A DNA stretch of 64,000 bases, from positions 19,203 through 83,202 of the forward strand of contig JAKFWA010000092.1 of NCBI GenBank assembly GCA_021732995.1, written 5' to 3'. Of the stretch, positions 26,655-36,165 are shown one piece after another. Origin of the DNA: Planctomycetaceae bacterium (GTDB lineage Bacteria; Planctomycetota; Planctomycetia; Planctomycetales; Planctomycetaceae). The position numbers and the translations under genes were made by a program. Numbering within the stretch: the first letter of the stretch is position 1; each line of letters opens with the position of its first letter. The notes under the pieces are model-generated. The model saw only the letters and a program-made list of their open reading frames with translations, was not told the DNA's origin and ran no database searches.

Positions 26655-29429
26655 CTATTGTGCGAGTTGGCTGATTTCAGCGGGCGTCAAGGCCCGATCA
26701 AAGACCAGCGTGCGGCCGATGAGTCCTCGATAGTAGGCATCATGCAAGTAGAAGATCTCCGCTCCGAGAATGATCGAATGCGGAACGGGTCCGTCCGCCG
26801 CGAACTTGGTTGTCCGCCCCTCGGCAACCTGCTGCCCGTTGAGAAATACTCGAACCTGCCACTGTCCGGCGTTTGGCTCGGCAGTCAGGGCGACGTGATG
26901 CCATTGGTCGGCGTCCAAAGTGGCCGACGAAACGAAGACATCGTTCACGTTGAGACGCGCAGCCAGTTGGTACGGAGCACGCTGATTGTGCAGGCTCAGG
27001 ATGAACCGTCGGGCGCCGTAGCCAATGATGTCACCCTTGCCACCGTGCGTGCTCTTGCCCATTTCGGACGCGGGTTTGATCCAGGCGGACAAGGTCAGCC
27101 CTTTCAGGACCTGCCCACCGCCGTGGTGTCCGGCTGTCGCTACAGGCAGCGAACCTTTGCTCTCGTATGCCGGATGGTCCAGGTAGAACCGGGCCAGACT
27201 GCTGTCCCGGCGGTAGCTCTGCTGGCCGGTTGGATTGTCGGCGAAGAGCAGGGCGGGACGATTGCCATCCTTGGCCCACTTGAGATTGGCCAGCGAGAGA
27301 TGTTCGCCGCCAGCGGAGTTCAAGACGTCGAGTCCCCGACCTTCTTCCATGCGGTAGTCGGCCAGCGTGCCTGCAGGAGCCGGCAACGCGAGTTGCGGCG
27401 CTGGTTGGGCCTGACTGGCCACACCCGGCGGCAGAGATTGTCCTTCGGGAAGCCGGCGGAACTCAACATCGGTCGCGAGCACATCACCAGTGCCTGAATT
27501 TCCGAAGGCGATGTTCAACGCCGCGGCTTCTTCCGGCAGCGTGAACGCGAACCCTTGCTGCTTCCAATCGAACGAGCCGTTGCCGACGAAGTGCGTCGCT
27601 GCCGCTACCCGTTTGTTGGTCTTGGCCTGAGTCGCTTCCAATTCGATGCGGCCACCGGGGCCGTGGGTGTTGTCGGATTTAACCAGTGCGGTCAACACGT
27701 AGCGCCCGGGTGCCAATGGCTGAGGTAGCGGCCAGTTGGCTTTGCCGAAGGCTGCGGGGCCAAGCTTCATCGCGAAACCACTTCCCGCGCCGCAGTTCTT
27801 TTCCAACTCGTACGTCGGTCGCTGATTGTGAGAGGTCATGAACGGAGTACGACCATAGATCCACGTCTGACTCATCGGCACGAACTTGCTGAACGTCAAC
27901 TTCGGCCACTCGTCGGCGAAGATGTAGTAGTGATTCGGATCCAGAGTCGGACTGGAATAGACCTTCGACTGCTCAAACAGTTTCTCGGCTTCACCAGCGG
28001 GATACCCGGTGTAGCGATACTTCACGCGTACCTTCGTGCCCGGTAGCGCCGTCTCAGGTTCGAAGCTCACGCCAGTATCATAAAATGCCGCGCAGACCGC
28101 CGTGTTAAGCTTGCGGGCGACGGTCTTACTCGCATCCAGCTTGAGCAAATTCCAAGTGGGATCGATCTGATACTCAACAGCAGGAGCAACCTGCAGACGC
28201 TCGTTGTGCCGACCGTACCAGACGCGCAATCCGTGATACTGCTCAAGGTCGTTCTGCGGTCCCGGGTCAATCGGGTAGACAGGTCGATGATACAACTCGC
28301 CGCCGCGTTTGCGGGCAATCAGGTACTGCCAGTTGAAAGGATCGAGCGGCGTGTGGTGCTCGAAATCGTAGCCATAGCGAAAACGAAACGGCTCGCCAGC
28401 AAACACTTCGAGTTCACTGTCAGTGTCATAGACATAGGTGCCGCGTTCCTTATCGAAACTGATCTGCAGGCGAGTGCTCGTTCCAAAACGCTCCTTGGTG
28501 TGTTTTCCTCGCCATGTGGCTGTTAACGATTCGCCGCCACCGCTGGTCTTCACATCAACCGTATGATTCGTTGCTTCCGCGTACGCGCCCTGGTTCTGAG
28601 TATCCCAGTGGCTGTTCCAACTCAGTTGCGGCTTGTATCCGGGCTTGAGCTTCACGTTGTTGATGTAGGACGACTCCGGCGACGGCAGCAGCAGAACGGG
28701 CTCGTCACCATCGAAGACCCACTGTCGACCGCCCAGCCATGTCCGCACTCGGAAGTTCGGATTATGTGGCTGAGCGGCTGGAACAACCGCGGCATCCACG
28801 GCCGCAATCCTGGCTTCGGAGAACGTGGCCTTAGCGGCACTACAGACACCGATTCCAAACGTCCCTACTGTCACTACCGGTTCCAGCCGATCCACATAGT
28901 GAATGAGTTCACGACCATCGACAGACACTTTGATGACGCGTCCTGAAACAGAAACCACTAACTGGATCGGGGCTTTCAATTTCACTTCGCAGGGTACGCT
29001 GCGCAAGTAACCGCCATCCGGGAATCGGACCAGCGCCACTTCCTGCAGCTTGTGAGACAACTGCACCCGGTAGCCGCTGGTCCCTTTGGCGTCTCCTCTC
29101 AGCAGCAGACCTGCATCGAAGCCCTGATCTCCATAGGTGTGGTCCGGCCACACAGACCACGATTCTCCGAAGAATCGAAACTGCTTTGCGGGCTCTTCGA
29201 TCGTCACCGTTGTGTTGATGACGGCGTTCGAGATTTCGCTCGGCGCGATCAAGTACGACCAGCTACTCCCCTGAAGCGTTGCGGACTGCGCCGTCGCCGA
29301 TGCGCCGGTCCATTCTTTGGGCTGCCGTTGCCATTGGGCGAAATCCTGAGCTTGCGCTGCTGACATTCCGAAGATCGTCCAGCACAGGATGAACAGCCAG
29401 GACGCCTTGCGATCGACGTGTTGCAACAT
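26655..29429 (-). CDS. large exported protein with C-terminal LamG-like domain
   Basis: The start at 29429 follows GAGAGAG and opens a signal peptide (MLQHVDRKASWLFILCWTIFG...AQAQ), for 924 residues. The N-terminal part (KQFRFFGESWSVWPDHTYGD, LRGDAKGTSGYRVQLSHKLQ) resembles a jelly-roll sugar-binding fold of the DUF1080 type; the middle part with WQYLIARKRGGELYHRPVY is not recognised. The last 230 residues are a concanavalin A-like LamG domain (ADYRMEEGRG, LTLSAWIKPASEM, QWHHVALTAE, RVFLNGQQVAEG, FDRALTPAEISQL). Together they suggest recognition or processing of a polysaccharide in the periplasm or at the surface. It is the first gene of the cluster with DUF1549 and DUF1501. Confidence 0.85.
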   Translation of the reverse strand: MLQHVDRKASWLFILCWTIFGMSAAQAQDFAQWQRQPKEWTGASATAQSATLQGSSWSYLIAPSEISNAVINTTVTIEEPAKQFRFFGESWSVWPDHTYGDQGFDAGLLLRGDAKGTSGYRVQLSHKLQEVALVRFPDGGYLRSVPCEVKLKAPIQLVVSVSGRVIKVSVDGRELIHYVDRLEPVVTVGTFGIGVCSAAKATFSEARIAAVDAAVVPAAQPHNPNFRVRTWLGGRQWVFDGDEPVLLLPSPESSYINNVKLKPGYKPQLSWNSHWDTQNQGAYAEATNHTVDVKTSGGGESLTATWRGKHTKERFGTSTRLQISFDKERGTYVYDTDSELEVFAGEPFRFRYGYDFEHHTPLDPFNWQYLIARKRGGELYHRPVYPIDPGPQNDLEQYHGLRVWYGRHNERLQVAPAVEYQIDPTWNLLKLDASKTVARKLNTAVCAAFYDTGVSFEPETALPGTKVRVKYRYTGYPAGEAEKLFEQSKVYSSPTLDPNHYYIFADEWPKLTFSKFVPMSQTWIYGRTPFMTSHNQRPTYELEKNCGAGSGFAMKLGPAAFGKANWPLPQPLAPGRYVLTALVKSDNTHGPGGRIELEATQAKTNKRVAAATHFVGNGSFDWKQQGFAFTLPEEAAALNIAFGNSGTGDVLATDVEFRRLPEGQSLPPGVASQAQPAPQLALPAPAGTLADYRMEEGRGLDVLNSAGGEHLSLANLKWAKDGNRPALLFADNPTGQQSYRRDSSLARFYLDHPAYESKGSLPVATAGHHGGGQVLKGLTLSAWIKPASEMGKSTHGGKGDIIGYGARRFILSLHNQRAPYQLAARLNVNDVFVSSATLDADQWHHVALTAEPNAGQWQVRVFLNGQQVAEGRTTKFAADGPVPHSIILGAEIFYLHDAYYRGLIGRTLVFDRALTPAEISQLAQ

Positions 29430-29554
29430 GGTAGCTCTCTCAACACGAAGCGTGGTTCGGAATTGTCGAGACAGAAATGAGCGTCCGCGAATCAACGCGG
29501 CGGAGGACTCACTGGAGACATGGCTTATCGCGATTCGCGGCGGATGTGGAACTG

Positions 29555-30394
29555 TTAGCGTCCGTCGGCTGCGCGGAACAGGGTCAGCAGATGAGGCAAG
29601 TCATTGACGATGTAGCTGGGCTGCGGATTTGCCGCTTCCCATTCGGGGCGGGTAGTGACTCCGGTGAGAATGCCGGCCGTTTGCAGGCCCAACGGGATCG
29701 CGCCGCGGATGTCGGTGTCGTAGCGGTCACCGACCATCAGAGTTTCGGAAGGCCGAACGCCGAGGCGATGCATCGCCTGATCGAACATGCCGCGATTAGG
29801 TTTGCCGATGACGAGCGGTTCAACGCCCGTCGCCGTCGAGAGCAGAGCAAGGATGCTGCCCGCACCGGGCAACTGTCCGCGCTCGGTCGGGTAGCTGGCG
29901 TCTGAATTCGTGCCGATGAATTTCGCTCCTGCGCGGATCGCCAAGGCGACGCGAGCGAGGTCTTCATAGGTCAGCTTGAAGTTGATTCCGGCGACGGCGT
30001 AGGTCGCGGCATGCGGGTCGTCGGTGAGTTCGAAGCCGCGACTCGTCAGCGCGTACTGCAAGCCTTCCTGCCCCATCACGATGATCTTGCCGTTGGGCCA
30101 GGCATTGCGATCGACCTGTTCGCGCAACCATCCTGCAGTGGCTTCAGCGCTGCCAAGGATCTGTTCAGGCCGAGCCCGCACTCCCATCTCCGCCAGCTTG
30201 TCGACGAACTGTTGCGGGGTCTTGCTGGCATTGTTCGTCACGCACAACCACTGGCGGCCCGATAACTCCAGATAATCAAACATCTCTTGCACGGCGGGCA
30301 GCAGTTGATTGCCGACATAGATCACTCCGTCCATGTCAAACAGAACGGCCCGAACAGCACGCAGGGCAAGGGAAGACGTCGCGGGGAGTGTCAT
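29555..30394 (-). CDS. HAD-superfamily IIA hydrolase (NagD-like phosphatase)
   Basis: The 279-residue cytosolic protein has all HAD motifs: FDMDGVIY with nucleophile D20 and acid/base D22, the motif II threonine in VTNNAS, the lysine in IGKPN and the acidic GDRYDTDI. The cap after [12 protein letters not shown] places it in subclass IIA, with NagD and p-nitrophenyl phosphatases/phosphoglycolate phosphatases. The physiological substrate cannot be told from the sequence. Its stop lies 33 bp from the end of the FlgG-like gene, which is transcribed in the same direction, so both may be on one transcript. Confidence 0.93.
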   Translation of the reverse strand: MTLPATSSLALRAVRAVLFDMDGVIYVGNQLLPAVQEMFDYLELSGRQWLCVTNNASKTPQQFVDKLAEMGVRARPEQILGSAEATAGWLREQVDRNAWPNGKIIVMGQEGLQYALTSRGFELTDDPHAATYAVAGINFKLTYEDLARVALAIRAGAKFIGTNSDASYPTERGQLPGAGSILALLSTATGVEPLVIGKPNRGMFDQAMHRLGVRPSETLMVGDRYDTDIRGAIPLGLQTAGILTGVTTRPEWEAANPQPSYIVNDLPHLLTLFRAADGR

Positions 30395-30426
30395 TGGGGC
30401 AGGCTCTCGTGTGGAATGACGAACCG

Positions 30427-31638
30427 CTACTGCGGTGGAACGCGCGGAGCATCGTCGGCACCAGCCATCTGTGACAACCGACGGATCTGGTCGAGTTCGT
30501 ACTCGGAGTCCACATTCGACCGTTCCAGCGTGCGCGACCGCAAGATTCCGAGTCCTCGTTCACCGGGCACAGCCTGCCAGATTGGCCCAGACTTGTCGGT
30601 CGCGACGTAACAGCCATCGTCGGTGACTTGCAACTGGGACGCATTCAGACAGTTTGCCAGTTTGATTCGACCACAGATCTGAGGCTCAGCGGACTCGGCG
30701 TTCCAGACCTGACAATCGCCACTGGAAAGGATCTCCAGCCGTTCTGCATTGGCGGGAACAAGCATTTCCGGTTCAAGTGGCAGCACTCGTTGCAACGTCT
30801 TGATCGCGAGCTTCCGATCGTCAGAGATCGTTAACAGCCCACACCGCGTCACAAGCTGCGTGCCGGTTACGGCGTCCTTCACGAGGAACCAGCCTGCACC
30901 GCTGATCGCAACATCCAGAGGGTTCTCGGTGGATTGCGAGACGCCTTCACGCAGGTCAATGCGTTGTTCAGACGGAGTCGGAGCCAATAGGAACACGGAG
31001 CGCCGAAATCCCGGCAGCGGTTGCAACGCCAGATTGCGCTGATGAATTGCAATCACCTCCCGCAACTGACCTCCACGCGCCCGGTCCTCAACGGAGACCT
31101 GACGGATGGCCTGCTCGGCGTCCGCAACCGTGAACTTGGCTCGCGGCTCGGCGGGCTTCAGAGAGCCGTCTCGCGGAATGTCGACGAGTTCGGGCTCCGC
31201 GGTTGTCGATTGCAGCGCGGTCAGTCCGAGCGATTGAGCGGCGATGCTGCCGAGCCTCGTTCGCAACTGCTGAATCTCGTGCGACTGCTCGGGCGGCAGA
31301 TCTGCCAGTTCCCGCTGCCAGATCGCTTGCTGTTCTGAAGAGATCGTCGATCCAGACTCAGTGGCACTAGCGGACACAACCGAGGGGAAGTAGGCCACGT
31401 CGGGACCGGTGCCGGATGTCGGCGTGATTTCAAGCTTCGCCGGTTCGTCTGGCAGGAGCGGAGCGACAGGCTGCTCGGAATAGGCTGCCAGCAGCGTCTG
31501 CAGGTTCGCGTTCAACGAGTCTCGGCCATCGCCGCCTTGCGGCAGCGGGCGGCTCGCGGCGAGAAATCCCCCGGCGGCTCCGAAGCTGGCAATCACGAGC
31601 ACCATTCCCGCTTTGCCGCCGATCTGCTTCCACTGCAT
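30427..31638 (-). CDS. membrane-anchored protein with FlgG-like rod/hook domain
   Basis: The start at 31638 is fixed by GGAGG 6-7 nt upstream; the 403-residue protein begins with a membrane segment (residues 8-27, [20 protein letters not shown]). Residues about 30-200 are a low-similarity linker. From about 200 the sequence follows the flagellar rod protein FlgG: a degenerate N-terminal rod motif ([18 protein letters not shown] for the usual LANVNTxGFKR), then [51 protein letters not shown] and [19 protein letters not shown]. No other flagellar gene is nearby, and the true FlgG has no membrane anchor. A repurposed FlgG-like envelope protein is inferred. Confidence 0.75.
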   Translation of the reverse strand: MQWKQIGGKAGMVLVIASFGAAGGFLAASRPLPQGGDGRDSLNANLQTLLAAYSEQPVAPLLPDEPAKLEITPTSGTGPDVAYFPSVVSASATESGSTISSEQQAIWQRELADLPPEQSHEIQQLRTRLGSIAAQSLGLTALQSTTAEPELVDIPRDGSLKPAEPRAKFTVADAEQAIRQVSVEDRARGGQLREVIAIHQRNLALQPLPGFRRSVFLLAPTPSEQRIDLREGVSQSTENPLDVAISGAGWFLVKDAVTGTQLVTRCGLLTISDDRKLAIKTLQRVLPLEPEMLVPANAERLEILSSGDCQVWNAESAEPQICGRIKLANCLNASQLQVTDDGCYVATDKSGPIWQAVPGERGLGILRSRTLERSNVDSEYELDQIRRLSQMAGADDAPRVPPQ

Positions 31639-31907
31639 GCTGGCCTCCGCTGCGCCATGTGAAATCCGTTTCAAGCACTCTTGCAACTGCGGGGAGCTTA
31701 GAAGGGCGAAGTTCTGCCGTCATCAGGAGATGAGCAAAATCAGCGGGAAACTGTCGCAGGGCCGGGAATCCGGATTATCAGAAGTGATAGAAGAGCGATC
31801 CTCAACGAGTATCCGCTTGCTGAGTCGAACCTGCACTATCAAGTTGAGGTCGATAAGACCGTTGCACTTCACCGGCAGCCAGCCCGAAGTCAGAGGAGAG
31901 TTCATTC

Positions 31908-32330
31908 GTGACACGAGTTCCGTTCAACGAAGCGTATTCCCGAGCCATCCGCTTGCGATGTCCGCGCTGTGGTCAGGGCGAGCTGTTTGCCGGTTTCTTC
32001 CGCATGCACGAACGCTGTTCTGGATGCGGGATGAAGTACGAGCGGGAGCCTGGCTACTTCCTCGGTTCGATCTACTTCAACTACGGCTGGACGGCGATGT
32101 CGATGTCGTTCCTGTACATCGTCCTGCGGTACGTCTTCGAATTGCCGAACAGCTATGTCGTGCCGCCGCTGCTGGTCTACGTGGTCGTCGTGCCGACCGT
32201 GCTGCATCGGTACTCGCGAGCCGTCTGGCTGGCCTTCGATTGCCATTTTGACCACACGGACCTGCCGGATGTGGCGAATCCCGCTGAAAACCAGCCAGAA
32301 GCGACCACGAGTGACAGCGCTGGCGTTTGA
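31908..32330 (+). CDS. DUF983 membrane protein
   Basis: The gene starts with GTG at 31908 after AGAGGAGAG. The 140-residue protein has an N-terminal zinc ribbon, CPRCGQGELFAGFF and CSGCGMKYE, then two membrane segments (about residues 58-78 and 84-103), as in DUF983. The wording ERCSGCGMKYEREPGYFLGSIY is typical of the family. Its function is unknown. The 269-bp divergent gap to the FlgG-like gene (31639-31907) shows no clear promoter boxes to my eye. Confidence 0.9.
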   Translation: MTRVPFNEAYSRAIRLRCPRCGQGELFAGFFRMHERCSGCGMKYEREPGYFLGSIYFNYGWTAMSMSFLYIVLRYVFELPNSYVVPPLLVYVVVVPTVLHRYSRAVWLAFDCHFDHTDLPDVANPAENQPEATTSDSAGV

Positions 32331-32467
32331 GCGTTGCGTACGACCCGGGCCGTGGAACCCGCGACGCCACAGCCATTTATTGAACAAATGTCGCGAAAGG
32401 CAGGGCTTTTCAGCCGATAATCAAATCAGTTTCTCCGTCGGAGTTGGCCATACTTTCAGGGGATTTC

Positions 32468-32496
32468 TTGACGGTCTTTACGGGCAGCGATACAAG
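32468..32496 (+). promoter_or_regulatory. candidate promoter for infC operon
   Basis: TTGACG at 32468-32473 and TACAAG at 32491-32496 are separated by 17 bp, which fits a sigma-70-type promoter moderately well. It would give a leader of about 95 nt before infC. The rest of the gap 32331-32593 shows no other feature. Confidence 0.35.
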
Positions 32497-32599
32497 GGTA
32501 GGCCACTTCTGGCATCATATGGACACGCCGCAGAGTATTGTCATTGAGGACAAGGGCTCCTGCCGCGTCTTTCCGAACCCTGCATGAAAGGACATTGCG

Positions 32600-33142
32600 A
32601 TCGACCGAAATCCGCGGTTTAACGACCAACAGGCGAAGGCGCCGCAGCAGCGTCTTAACGAGCAAATCCGTATTACTCCCATTCGAGTCATCGACCAAAA
32701 CGGCGTGATGATCGGAGTAATCGCCACGCTGGAAGCACTCCGCATGGCTCGCGAAGCGGATATGGATTTGGTCGAAGTCAGTCCGAACGAACGTCCGCCA
32801 GTCTGCCGAATCATGGACTTCGGCAAGTTCAAGTATGAGCAGAAGAAAAAGCAGGCAGCCAAGACTGCCAAGCAGCATCAGACCCAGTTGAAGGAAATTC
32901 GACTGCGGCCGAAGACGGGTGACCACGACATCGAGTTCAAGGTCAAGCAGGCCCGCGAATTTCTGGCTCACAAAGACAAAGTCAAGGTCCACGTCGTTTT
33001 TCGTGGACGTGAACATGCTCACCACGAGCGCGGCAAGGAAGTCTTGGATGCCGTGATCAAACTGCTGGAAGACGTGGCAAAAATCGAAAAAGCCGCGTCA
33101 TTGGAAGGCAAATCCATGAGCATGGTGATCGCCCCCAAGTAA
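32600..33142 (+). CDS. infC: translation initiation factor IF-3 (non-AUG start)
   Basis: IF-3 binds the 30S subunit and proofreads start-codon choice. The conserved N-domain ([16 protein letters not shown]) lies upstream of the first ATG (32705), and between the in-frame TGA at 32585 and that ATG there is no ATG, GTG, TTG or CTG apart from a GTG at 32702. Start must be ATT (32594) or ATC (32600); I take ATC because AAAGGA at 32587-32592 is 7 nt before it, only 1 nt before the ATT. Both codons are known infC starts in other bacteria and allow IF-3 to repress itself. The 180-residue product has the full C-domain ([29 protein letters not shown]). It heads infC-rpmI-rplT. Confidence 0.95.
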   Translation: MDRNPRFNDQQAKAPQQRLNEQIRITPIRVIDQNGVMIGVIATLEALRMAREADMDLVEVSPNERPPVCRIMDFGKFKYEQKKKQAAKTAKQHQTQLKEIRLRPKTGDHDIEFKVKQAREFLAHKDKVKVHVVFRGREHAHHERGKEVLDAVIKLLEDVAKIEKAASLEGKSMSMVIAPK

Positions 33143-33247
33143 TCGGCGATCGTTGATATGTCGGGTGGGAAGTTGGCTCGGATCGTGATTTCTGCCTTGG
33201 CTGGCTGGAAGTTACGTTTTCGTCCCGACTATAGTCCCCGCCCCAAA

Positions 33248-33296
33248 CTTGCCGGGTAGGTGCTCGGCAAGCTTTCGGAACACACGCGAGTGTGTT
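33248..33296 (+). promoter_or_regulatory. two leader hairpins between infC and rpmI
   Basis: The 245-bp gap between infC and rpmI is long for this operon. It contains CTTGCCG/CGGCAAG arms (33248-33254 and 33265-33271) and, 8 bp later, AACACAC-GCGA-GTGTGTT (33279-33296), a 7-bp stem with a GNRA tetraloop. In other bacteria ribosomal protein L20 binds an RNA structure in this operon, so an L20 site is an attractive but unproven reading. Confidence 0.35.
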
Positions 33297-33387
33297 TGTG
33301 CCTCGGATCCGGCTCAGTCTTCTGCCCCGTCGCCGACATCCGGGCCTTGTTAACGCTCTCACTTAGAAAAAGAACGGAGCTCGTAAG

Positions 33388-33588
33388 ATGCCTAAACAGA
33401 AGACTCACAAAGGAATGGCGAAGCGCTTCAAAGTGACGGCAAAGGGGAAGGCGACCAAACGCAGCCCCAGCCGCGGTCACTTGCAGAGCAGCAAAACCCC
33501 GAAGCGGAAGCGTCAGCTCCGAACGGGCGCGGTTGTGACAGGGACACAGGCCAAGATCATCATCGAGGCCCTGCGACCCAGCCTGTAA
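33388..33588 (+). CDS. rpmI: 50S ribosomal protein L35
   Basis: The 66-residue product is complete: MPKQKTHKGMAKRFKVTAKG at the start and a basic body (SPSRGHLQSSKTPKRKRQL), as in bacterial L35. GGAG lies 8 nt before the ATG. The gene is between infC and rplT, the standard order. It builds into the large ribosomal subunit. Confidence 0.97.
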   Translation: MPKQKTHKGMAKRFKVTAKGKATKRSPSRGHLQSSKTPKRKRQLRTGAVVTGTQAKIIIEALRPSL

Positions 33589-33638
33589 TCGCGACCAAGT
33601 TTCGAATCTGACTTTCAAATCAAGGGGAAATATCAGCC

Positions 33639-34007
33639 ATGCGTATTAAGTGCGGTAAGACAAGTCGTAAGCGTAAGAAGAGAATCTTCCGTGAAGCCAA
33701 GGGCTTCCGCGGTGGCCGTAGCCGGCTCTGGCGTCAGGTAGTGGTCGCGGTCATCCGTGCCCGCGTGTACGCCTACCGTGACCGTCGAGTGCGTAAACGT
33801 GAGTTCCGCTCGCTGTGGATCATCCGCATCAACGCGGCTGTCCGAGCTCGTGGACTGTCCTATTCGGCGTTCATCAACGGCCTGAAGCTGGCGAACCTGA
33901 CGCTCAACCGCAAGTCGTTGAGCGAACTGGCTATCAATGAGCCAGCGGTGTTCGATCAAGTCGTTGAAATTGCGAAGGAAGCGCTCGCCAAGAAGGCCAA
34001 GGCGTAA
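33639..34007 (+). CDS. rplT: 50S ribosomal protein L20
   Basis: The 122-residue product matches L20: an arginine/lysine-rich N-terminal helix ([20 protein letters not shown]) and the globular end ([21 protein letters not shown]). AAGGGG precedes the ATG. L20 is an early assembly protein of the 50S subunit and in several bacteria represses its own operon. It lies 50 bp after rpmI and is followed by a strong hairpin. Confidence 0.97.
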   Translation: MRIKCGKTSRKRKKRIFREAKGFRGGRSRLWRQVVVAVIRARVYAYRDRRVRKREFRSLWIIRINAAVRARGLSYSAFINGLKLANLTLNRKSLSELAINEPAVFDQVVEIAKEALAKKAKA

Positions 34008-34035
34008 CCTGCTTCGCAGTGTCTGAAGCGAACTA

Positions 34036-34074
34036 AAAACAGCCCATCTGAGCGTTCGCTCGATGGGCTGTTTT
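34036..34074 (+). terminator. strong hairpin between rplT and pheS, terminator or attenuator
   Basis: A 13-bp perfect stem (AAAACAGCCCATC with GATGGGCTGTTTT) is extended inward by GAGCG/CGCTC around a TT loop. The four Ts end the stem, as in a Rho-independent terminator. Only 41 bp separate it from the pheS start, too little for a full separate promoter, so partial read-through (attenuation) is plausible. Confidence 0.75.
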
Positions 34075-34115
34075 CGTATGGCCTGCCGTTTAACTTCGTC
34101 GTGATAGGTCGTCTG

Positions 34116-35126
34116 ATGGATCACAACGCCGCGTTCCAAGCCTATGAAACCGCCGCCCTGAGCGCTATTGCCGCCGCCACAGATGCTGCCGGTCTGGAGA
34201 AAGTCCGGATTGAGTTCCTCGGCAAGAAGCAGGGGCAACTCAAGGACCTGCAAGCAGTTGTCGGCAAGGTTGCAGCGGATCAGCGGCCTGCAGTCGGAAA
34301 ACTCTTCAATGACGTGCGCGACAAGGTGACCGCGGCCCTTGAGGAACGTCAGAAGCTGCTGGAGAAGCCCAAGAAGTCGCTGACGGCGATCGACATTGCG
34401 CTGCCCGGCACCGAGTTCAAACTCGGCAAGCGACATCCGCTCACGCAGACAATGGAAGACTTCAAGGACATCATCGGCCGCTTCGGCTTCACGGTCGCGG
34501 ATGGTCCCGAGATCGAAGACGAATACCACAACTTCAAAGCGCTCAACATTCCTGACGATCACCCAGCGCGTGATCCGCTCGAGAATTTCTACTTGTCGAC
34601 GGCGTCTTATGCGGCGGGCCAGCCATTGCAGCCGCGTCTGTTGCGCAGCCAGACCTCGACGGTCCAGATTCGAGTGATGGAACAGCAGCAACCACCAATT
34701 CGCATCGTGTCGCTGGGTCGCGTCTATCGCCCGGACACCATCGACGCGACGCACTCGTGCATGTTTCATCAGATGGAAGGTCTGATGATCGGAGCGGACG
34801 TCACGATGGCTCAGCTCAAGACTGTGTTGCGACTCTTCGCGACAACGTATCTGGGCCAGGACGTCACGATTCGCTTCCGTCCGTCGTTCTTCCCGTTCAC
34901 CGAGCCCTCCGTGGAAGTCGACATGAGCTGGGGCAAAGACTGGCTCGAAATCGGCGGTGCAGGCATGGTCGATCCCAACGTGCTGAAGGCCGTTGGTTAT
35001 GACCCGGAAGTCGTGACTGGCTTCGCGTTCGGCCTGGGCATCGAACGCTTCTGCATGCGGCGCCACCAGATCAAGGACATTCGCCGCTTCTACGAGAACG
35101 ATGTCCGGTTCCTGGCTCAGTTCTAA
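34116..35126 (+). CDS. pheS: phenylalanine-tRNA ligase alpha subunit
   Basis: The start at 34116 ([11 protein letters not shown]) is preferred over a GTG five codons upstream. The 336-residue product has the N-terminal coiled coil ([12 protein letters not shown]) and the class II catalytic core: [26 protein letters not shown] and motif 3 [22 protein letters not shown]. It charges tRNA-Phe as part of an alpha2beta2 enzyme. The beta subunit gene pheT, usually next door, is absent; the following gene is on the other strand and ends 5 bp away. Confidence 0.97.
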   Translation: MDHNAAFQAYETAALSAIAAATDAAGLEKVRIEFLGKKQGQLKDLQAVVGKVAADQRPAVGKLFNDVRDKVTAALEERQKLLEKPKKSLTAIDIALPGTEFKLGKRHPLTQTMEDFKDIIGRFGFTVADGPEIEDEYHNFKALNIPDDHPARDPLENFYLSTASYAAGQPLQPRLLRSQTSTVQIRVMEQQQPPIRIVSLGRVYRPDTIDATHSCMFHQMEGLMIGADVTMAQLKTVLRLFATTYLGQDVTIRFRPSFFPFTEPSVEVDMSWGKDWLEIGGAGMVDPNVLKAVGYDPEVVTGFAFGLGIERFCMRRHQIKDIRRFYENDVRFLAQF

Positions 35127-35131
35127 ACGGC

Positions 35132-35944
35132 CTATTCGCTGATCACGTCCGAATTGCTGCGGGTCGCATACGCCTGCAGCACGGACTTGTCAGTGCTGTA
35201 AGAGAAGAAGCGGGCGCTGCCATCCATCAGCAGGAAGTTAGCGCCGCCTGCATGCCAGCTCCAGAAGTGATCGTTGTGGTTGCCTGAATCGTCACCCTGA
35301 CTCAGCGTGATATCGAAAGCCTGGATCGAATCCTGAACGTCGCCACACAGCGTCCAGCCTTTGTTGAGTGCTTTGGGAATGCCGCGTTCGCCGAGCCCAA
35401 ACGTGGTTGATGTTCCGTCGGTAATGTCACTCATCCGCACCGCGCTGTTCACGAACAGCACGCCATCTTTGGCGGACGCCGTTGAGCCGCTGACTCCCAG
35501 ATAGCTGCCCGGCATGTGATCGCCGAAGAACACGTCTGAGAACTTGCGTTGCGAGTTTGGGTCGCTGGGGCAGGCATAGAACGGAAAGAAGTCGTCGGCC
35601 GGGTTGGCTCCGGGACTTAACGGCTTGATGTAGCCGAAGCACTGCACGTTGAAGTCCACCAGATTGTAGACGGCTTGCTGATCCATCTCGGGCAGCAGCA
35701 TGGCTCGAAACGTCCAATGAGTGGTGTTGATCTTGCCCATCGGCAGGATGTTGCGTGACTCATGATAGTTCTGCAGTGCCGTCCCCCATTGCTTGAGGTG
35801 ATTCAGGCACTGGCCTTTGCGAGCCGATTCTCGGGCATTCTGCACTGCGGGCAGCAACAACGCGACCAGCACCGAGATGACTGCAATCACCACCAGCAGT
35901 TCAATCAGCGTGAATGCGCGACGTGTTGGCCAGCACGATGGCAT
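35132..35944 (-). CDS. DUF1559 pseudopilin-like protein (H-X9-DG type)
   Basis: The 270-residue protein opens with a prepilin leader: [28 protein letters not shown] split at the type IV cleavage/methylation site (A-FTLIE). The body has the family words [20 protein letters not shown] and YHES, and the C-terminus [18 protein letters not shown], with H and DG nine residues apart, which defines this planctomycete family. It is expected to be processed by a prepilin peptidase and to sit in a pseudopilus or the envelope. Planctomycete genomes carry many copies; no secretion genes are adjacent here. Confidence 0.93.
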   Translation of the reverse strand: MPSCWPTRRAFTLIELLVVIAVISVLVALLLPAVQNARESARKGQCLNHLKQWGTALQNYHESRNILPMGKINTTHWTFRAMLLPEMDQQAVYNLVDFNVQCFGYIKPLSPGANPADDFFPFYACPSDPNSQRKFSDVFFGDHMPGSYLGVSGSTASAKDGVLFVNSAVRMSDITDGTSTTFGLGERGIPKALNKGWTLCGDVQDSIQAFDITLSQGDDSGNHNDHFWSWHAGGANFLLMDGSARFFSYSTDKSVLQAYATRSNSDVISE

Positions 35945-36165
35945 ACGGACAGGCTTTGCAAAAGAAGGAGATCACCCTCGCCAGAGGCGAATAGGCGCTC
36001 ACTGACGGATGCAATTCCACCTTGAGAACACGACGCTCGCAAGTCGCGACTGATTTCCAGACGCGGGAAATCGCATCGTCGCCACGCACATTCGGTGAAA
36101 TCGGTAAACGCTGCTGCCTATTACGCAGACAGAACCTGCTTCTGAGCACAATGTTTCGGCGAAAC

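Noticed and set aside
33600..33620. TTCGAATC resembling a tRNA T-arm
   Set aside because: No acceptor, D or anticodon arms can be folded around it; it is spacer before rplT.
33633..35066. 477-codon minus-strand open frame over rplT and pheS
   Set aside because: It lies wholly antisense to two certain genes; its composition (many His, Arg, Gln, Leu) is the usual mirror of GC-rich coding sequence.
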